32,069 nt of DNA, taken from the IMG/VR virus record IMGVR_UViG_3300025889_000549, positions 1 to 32,069 of that record. One strand, 5' to 3'. Below the pieces are notes generated by a model that had not been told where the DNA came from, searched no databases, and saw only the letters and a list, made by a program, of their open reading frames with translations. The position numbers were made by a program, and so were the translations under genes. How positions within the stretch are numbered: position 1 is the stretch's first letter; the number at the start of each line of letters is the position of its first letter. This document shows positions 28,800 through 32,069 of this stretch, in pieces. The stretch comes from a virus.

Positions 28800-29809
28800 T
28801 ATTTTAGCCACTCCGTATGTCTCACATAGTTTGTTACTGTTCGCTCCAGGCTCTCAGCGAATGAGAGCGGTGGCTTCCACCCGAGCTCTTGGAGCTTCGA
28901 GCCATCCAGACCATAGTGCATATCATGACCAGGCCGAGTAGCGTGGAAGTCCACGATGTCATATTCGAGAGGCTTCTTCAGGATCTTGGCGATCCGCTCG
29001 GCCATCTCGAGATTGGTGAGCTGTGTGTCACCCACGATATTGTATTTGTCAGGATACTCATTCTTCGGACCATAAGCCTTTGGCTGCAGCTCTTCCATAA
29101 TGTAGAGCAGAGCATCAGCATGGTTGCGAGCGTGGAGGTATGATCGAGAGCCGATCTCCTTCTTTGTGCCATGAATCTTGATCCGCTGGCCTGCGAGAAT
29201 GTCTCGAATGACCATTGGCACATACTTCTCCACATCCTGCATCTCACCGATATTATTCATGGTGTTGGTTATCACGAGTGGTACACCATAGGTCCGCCAG
29301 TAGCTGATGGCAATCATCTCCTGAGCTGCCTTGCTTGCTGAGTATGGATTGCTCGGGAGGAATCGCTCCCATTCTGCATATGGATGATCGATCATCGGAC
29401 CATAGACTTCATCAGTGCTGATTTGAATGAAGAGCTCTGGCTGGATCAGGCGAGCATACTCCAGCATATTGACTGTGAGATCCACATTGTTTTTGATGAA
29501 TGGCTTCGGATCTGAGATCGAGCGGTCCACATGAGACTCGCTGGCCATGTTGATGATCACATCGACATCACCGATCTTGTTGAGCTGAGCCACATCCATA
29601 TCCCATGCTAGATTCAAGCGATGGAATTTGAAGCGGTCCTGCCACTCAGGTCTTTTGCCGAGCACCTGATTGATCCTGGCCATGTTGCCACGATGCTGCA
29701 GGCTGTCGATGCCGACTATGTTGCAGTCGGTCTTCTCCAGAAAATGCTCGAGTGTATGAGCTCCGATGAAGCCTGCCACCCCTGTCAATAATACTGTCTT
29801 GCTTCTCAC
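28799..29809 (-). CDS. dTDP-glucose 4,6-dehydratase-like (RmlB-type SDR)
   Basis: A short-chain dehydratase with G10-x2-G13-FIG16 for NAD binding, STDEVYG (T132, D133, E134) and YSASK (Y156, K160), the full RmlB catalytic set. RmlB converts dTDP-glucose to dTDP-4-keto-6-deoxyglucose for deoxysugar synthesis. It is 336 residues, normal for the family, and starts with GTG after AAGGAGGTGCAATC. No rmlA, rmlC or rmlD gene is here, so the substrate and later steps must come from the host or from genes outside the window; related SDR specificities cannot be excluded. Confidence 0.85.
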   Translation of the reverse strand: MRSKTVLLTGVAGFIGAHTLEHFLEKTDCNIVGIDSLQHRGNMARINQVLGKRPEWQDRFKFHRLNLAWDMDVAQLNKIGDVDVIINMASESHVDRSISDPKPFIKNNVDLTVNMLEYARLIQPELFIQISTDEVYGPMIDHPYAEWERFLPSNPYSASKAAQEMIAISYWRTYGVPLVITNTMNNIGEMQDVEKYVPMVIRDILAGQRIKIHGTKKEIGSRSYLHARNHADALLYIMEELQPKAYGPKNEYPDKYNIVGDTQLTNLEMAERIAKILKKPLEYDIVDFHATRPGHDMHYGLDGSKLQELGWKPPLSFAESLERTVTNYVRHTEWLK

Positions 29810-30552
29810 GATTGCACCTCCTTAATTGATAATGGTCCGACTACTGTGCCATCTGCCCTCTTCCATTGAGCAGGTGATAGTGCTGGATCTCCGTATGGTG
29901 TTTTGAATGTCTCATCCAGCAGGCGAGTGACAGAGCCCCACTTCTTCAGGAAGTAGTCATGGCTTTGCTGGCTGTTTGGATTCTCCATCAAGCTCGTGGA
30001 GACACCGCCATAGTGGACCATCGGAGCTTGATTTGTGCAGATCTCTTTGTACCCGAGCAGCCTGGATCGGTAGTGGCTGTCATTGTCTTCGAACCATGCA
30101 GGTATAAAATTCTCATCGAAGAAGCCGACCTTCTCGAAGAAGTCTCGAGCGATCAGGAAGCATGAGAAGTTTGGATGCTCGCTCCATGTGGCAGGAGTAC
30201 CTTCAGCCAGCTTGTAGCTCAGGATGTCTTCAGGATTTGCCAGCTCCAGCATTATATTGTTTGGTGTAACCATCACAACATTCTCGCTCTCATTGAGCTC
30301 TTGGTGTACTCGGACCATCGCATCGATACAGTCAGGACTGAATAAGATATCGTCATTGCAGATCACTGCATAATCACAGCCCTCATCGAATGCTTGCATG
30401 GCCATGTCATTCCAGGCTTGGCTCAGAGGCTTATTGAATCGCCACTGGTCAGCAACATATATCCGAGTCTCATGCTCAGACTTGATGCTATGTACCGCTT
30501 CAGCGAAGCCTTTGAAGTTGTTTAATACTGCGAAGCCGATTCCGATTTTCAT
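29806..30552 (-). CDS. glycosyltransferase, GT2-like (GT-A), 248 aa
   Basis: MKIGIGFAVLNNFKGFAEAV starts a GT-A fold; YAVICNDDILFSPD has the acidic metal/UDP-binding pair, and FLIARDFFEKVGFFDENFIP with WFEDNDSHYRSRLLGYK is typical of the catalytic half of GT2 enzymes. It adds a sugar from a nucleotide sugar. Start 30552 has AAAGG 8 nt upstream and overlaps the previous stop by ATGA; the longer frame to 30582 is less likely. It belongs with the GT4, RmlB-like and FkbM genes. Confidence 0.85.
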   Translation of the reverse strand: MKIGIGFAVLNNFKGFAEAVHSIKSEHETRIYVADQWRFNKPLSQAWNDMAMQAFDEGCDYAVICNDDILFSPDCIDAMVRVHQELNESENVVMVTPNNIMLELANPEDILSYKLAEGTPATWSEHPNFSCFLIARDFFEKVGFFDENFIPAWFEDNDSHYRSRLLGYKEICTNQAPMVHYGGVSTSLMENPNSQQSHDYFLKKWGSVTRLLDETFKTPYGDPALSPAQWKRADGTVVGPLSIKEVQS

Positions 30553-30782
30553 GACTGTGACCTTTCCACTATTTTTTTCCATTGCTCTATATCCATATCC
30601 ATGCCAGCCATATTTTGAGCGATAGCCTCATTGATCTCCTTGACCATTTGGCCACGAGTTTTTTCCGATAGCTCAGACCAGTGCTTCAAAATATAATCTA
30701 CACATGTGCTTACAGAATAAGTCATCCTTCCAAGACAATATCGGAATGCATAAAATACCATGTCTTCTGTTGCCTGATCCAT
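30549..30782 (-). CDS. hypothetical helical protein, 77 aa
   Basis: MDQATEDMVFYAFRYCLGRM, then YSVSTCVDYILKHWSELSEK and a helical end (VKEINEAIAQNMAGMDMDIE). This resembles small phage proteins with a DMVxxAFRYCLGRxTY segment of unknown function. It fits tightly between the methyltransferase and the GT2 gene (stop TAG next to its ATG; ATGA overlap at the end). Confidence 0.75.
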   Translation of the reverse strand: MDQATEDMVFYAFRYCLGRMTYSVSTCVDYILKHWSELSEKTRGQMVKEINEAIAQNMAGMDMDIEQWKKIVERSQS

Positions 30783-31526
30783 CTAGCACCTACCTCTATA
30801 TACTTGATCTGATTCTGGCTTGATATCACTCCTCACGAAGAAGCAATCATTGTGCTCATAGATCGGAGAGTCGAGTGTGAAGCCTTGTGACTTGAGCCAG
30901 GCAGCCACTTCAGCTCCTGGTGTTTCGCCTTTGTAGACAGGCGTGACTGATAATTCGATGCAGAGATATTTGAATTGCTTGAGCCACTTCCCCATGCCGA
31001 GCAGGATCTCCATCTCATTGCCTTGTGTGTCGAGCTGCAGAGTATCGTACTCAGCAAGATTGATGATCCGCTTATTGCCACGACTATCGACATAGAGCTG
31101 ATTATTGTATTGCTTGGCCCATGTGTCGAAGCGGACCAGCTCGATCTCCTCGTGGTCCACGATTGCAGCCTGGCCTTGATTCCAGTTCTTTGTGACCTCA
31201 GGATGATCCCACACACCATCGAATATCGATGAGCCCTTGCCATCGCCTGCAGTGACCTGGAGATCGGCCATCCGATTTGTGTCGTGGAGGCCTAGCTTGA
31301 ATAGGTGAGCCTTGTCACCATACCGCTCATCGAGAATGTTGAATGCTGATGTCAGTGGCTCGAAGCCGATGAGGTGGTCGATACCCATGCGGATGAAGTT
31401 TTCGATCTCTTCACCATCATTCGCTCCACCCTGTACTACACCATTGAGGTCGAATCCTTGAGTCGTAAAATGTGAGAGCTTATTCCGCTCCTCTGCTTCA
31501 TAGAATCCTGGTAGATCACGCTTCAT
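30783..31526 (-). CDS. FkbM-family methyltransferase, 247 aa
   Basis: Residues 30-60 (VVQGGANDGEEIENFIRMGI, DHLIGFEPL) contain the SAM-binding glycine-rich motif I and FEP of FkbM enzymes. DTLQLDTQGNEMEILLGM near residue 165 matches the family's D-x-E/Q-G-x-E-x-x-x-L line. FkbM methyltransferases methylate hydroxyl groups of sugars or small molecules. Next to two glycosyltransferases and a deoxysugar enzyme it most likely methylates a glycan. Confidence 0.85.
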   Translation of the reverse strand: MKRDLPGFYEAEERNKLSHFTTQGFDLNGVVQGGANDGEEIENFIRMGIDHLIGFEPLTSAFNILDERYGDKAHLFKLGLHDTNRMADLQVTAGDGKGSSIFDGVWDHPEVTKNWNQGQAAIVDHEEIELVRFDTWAKQYNNQLYVDSRGNKRIINLAEYDTLQLDTQGNEMEILLGMGKWLKQFKYLCIELSVTPVYKGETPGAEVAAWLKSQGFTLDSPIYEHNDCFFVRSDIKPESDQVYRGRC

Positions 31527-31681
31527 TTTTTCTTCCCTCCATTGAAGCCGAGTACACCCTTGTCTCCATCTTCCATAGCTTTGATAATATCAATCAGCAC
31601 ATCACAGACGGCTTTGACCGCTCCATCACCAGTGAGCTTTTGGATAGTCTTGACTTCAGCGATCAGCTCTTTTGCACTCAT
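31523..31681 (-). CDS. hypothetical protein, 52 aa
   Basis: MSAKELIAEVKTIQKLTGDG and AVKAVCDVLIDIIKAMEDGD, then a glycine/lysine-rich tail (LGFNGGKKK). Two amphipathic helices, no known domain. Start 31681 overlaps the upstream stop by ATGA and has GGAG 10 nt upstream; the longer frame to 31714 lies inside the previous gene. Confidence 0.65.
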   Translation of the reverse strand: MSAKELIAEVKTIQKLTGDGAVKAVCDVLIDIIKAMEDGDKGVLGFNGGKKK

Positions 31682-31983
31682 TCTTCTGGTACTCCATCCT
31701 TCGGATTCCACCACCTGAATGATACTGGTGGCAGTTCTGGAATCTTCTCACCGAGCTTGAGTGACTTGAATGTGTTGGATGTCAGGACCACTGCAAACAC
31801 CTGGCGATTAGAATCATAATAGACATGGTGGAATTGAGTGTCTTCAGGCAGGTGTCCTTCTTGGATCACCCACCTTTTGCTTGTCATGAAGCGTATCATC
31901 GCTTCAGGATGCATCCACAATAATGCTTGCCGACTCATGTCTGGAGTCTTGGCTATGTCTTTTGATCGGCCGAGAATACTCAT
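31678..31983 (-). CDS. hypothetical protein, 101 aa
   Basis: MSILGRSKDIAKTPDMSRQA, then LLWMHPEAMIRFMTSKRWVI, HHVYYDSNRQVFAVVLTSNT and an end with LPPVSFRWWNPKDGVPEE. The alpha-beta pattern with many aromatic residues looks like a folded domain, but I recognise no family. It overlaps the partial upstream gene by ATGA and has GAGGAGGTG 9 nt upstream of its ATG. Confidence 0.65.
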   Translation of the reverse strand: MSILGRSKDIAKTPDMSRQALLWMHPEAMIRFMTSKRWVIQEGHLPEDTQFHHVYYDSNRQVFAVVLTSNTFKSLKLGEKIPELPPVSFRWWNPKDGVPEE

Positions 31984-32069
31984 GCTGCTATCACCTCCTC
32001 TAGTGCTTTTGATTCCGCTTCCTCGTGCTCAAGCCTATGGACCATCACAGTCAGGCGATCGCTTGCCAC
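31980..32069 (-). CDS. C-terminal fragment of a gene cut by the right edge
   Basis: The last 29 codons before TGA 31980-31982 read as a charged helix (LTVMVHRLEHEEAESKALEE, then VIAA). The stop overlaps the next start in ATGA. The rest of the gene lies outside the window, so nothing can be said of its function. Confidence 0.6.
   Translation of the reverse strand: MASDRLTVMVHRLEHEEAESKALEEVIAA

Noticed and set aside
1-32069. Use of TGA as a sense codon (as in some Patescibacteria phages)
   Set aside because: Many genes end with TGA in ATGA or TGATG overlaps, and recognised proteins have normal lengths with the standard code.
1-32069. tRNA genes, CRISPR arrays, insertion sequences or integrase
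   Set aside because: I saw no cloverleaf, regularly spaced repeat, terminal inverted repeat or recombinase motif. The window therefore does not tell whether the phage is temperate.

Overview
The window looks like about 32 kb of a tailed, siphovirus-type phage or prophage. It carries an almost complete HK97-style morphogenesis block: terminase small and large subunits, HK97-type portal, MuF-like protein, XkdF-like protease/scaffold, major capsid protein, connector, head-tail joining proteins, tail tube, a tail chaperone with a -1 frameshift, tape measure, tail-tip proteins and fibre. Nearly every gene lies on the minus strand and overlaps or abuts its neighbour, so the map reads from right to left. 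The standard code is used: TGA ends many genes in ATGA overlaps. There is no tRNA, rRNA, CRISPR or IS element that I can see. The host is not named by the sequence. A secreted lytic transglycosylase-like domain of the type common in Actinobacteria and Saccharibacteria, a zinc amidase endolysin, strong AGGAGGTG ribosome sites and a TTGTCCACA DnaA-like box suggest a Gram-positive-type or Patescibacteria (Saccharibacteria) host; this is inference.

Layout in the direction of transcription. 32.07-26.9 kb: a C-terminal gene fragment, small hypotheticals and a glycan/surface-modification cassette (FkbM methyltransferase, GT2, RmlB-like dehydratase, GT4), then an FmdB-like zinc ribbon and a sigma-region-4-like HTH protein. 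26.9-25.9 kb: small genes including a HAD-like phosphatase. 25.9-16.3 kb: packaging and head genes through head-tail joining. 16.2-7.6 kb: tail genes. 7.5-5.7 kb: lysis (XhlA-like membrane protein, amidase, holin). 5.7-3.6 kb: a regulatory region with the only convincing plus-strand gene, several promoters and hairpins. 3.6-0 kb: HNH-like protein, RecT-family annealing protein, small zinc-ribbon proteins and a DnaQ-type exonuclease running off the left edge.

The most unusual part is 3.6-5.1 kb. Two short plus-strand units each have a promoter-like sequence, a hairpin and a U-rich terminator. Their loops display TTGCACCTC, the complement of the GGAGGTGCAA ribosome site that precedes at least five minus-strand genes. 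One has 12 nt of complementarity to the RecT ribosome site and the other 13 nt to the leader of the major capsid gene. They could be phage small RNAs acting on ribosome sites. A second pattern is a 17-nt element, TATAAT-N3-AAYAGAGG, repeated in front of five morphogenesis genes; it may be a late promoter type. A third is the apparent absence, by eye, of GCGC, CGCG and ACGT, and near absence of CCGG, while GATC, TCGA and GGCC are abundant.
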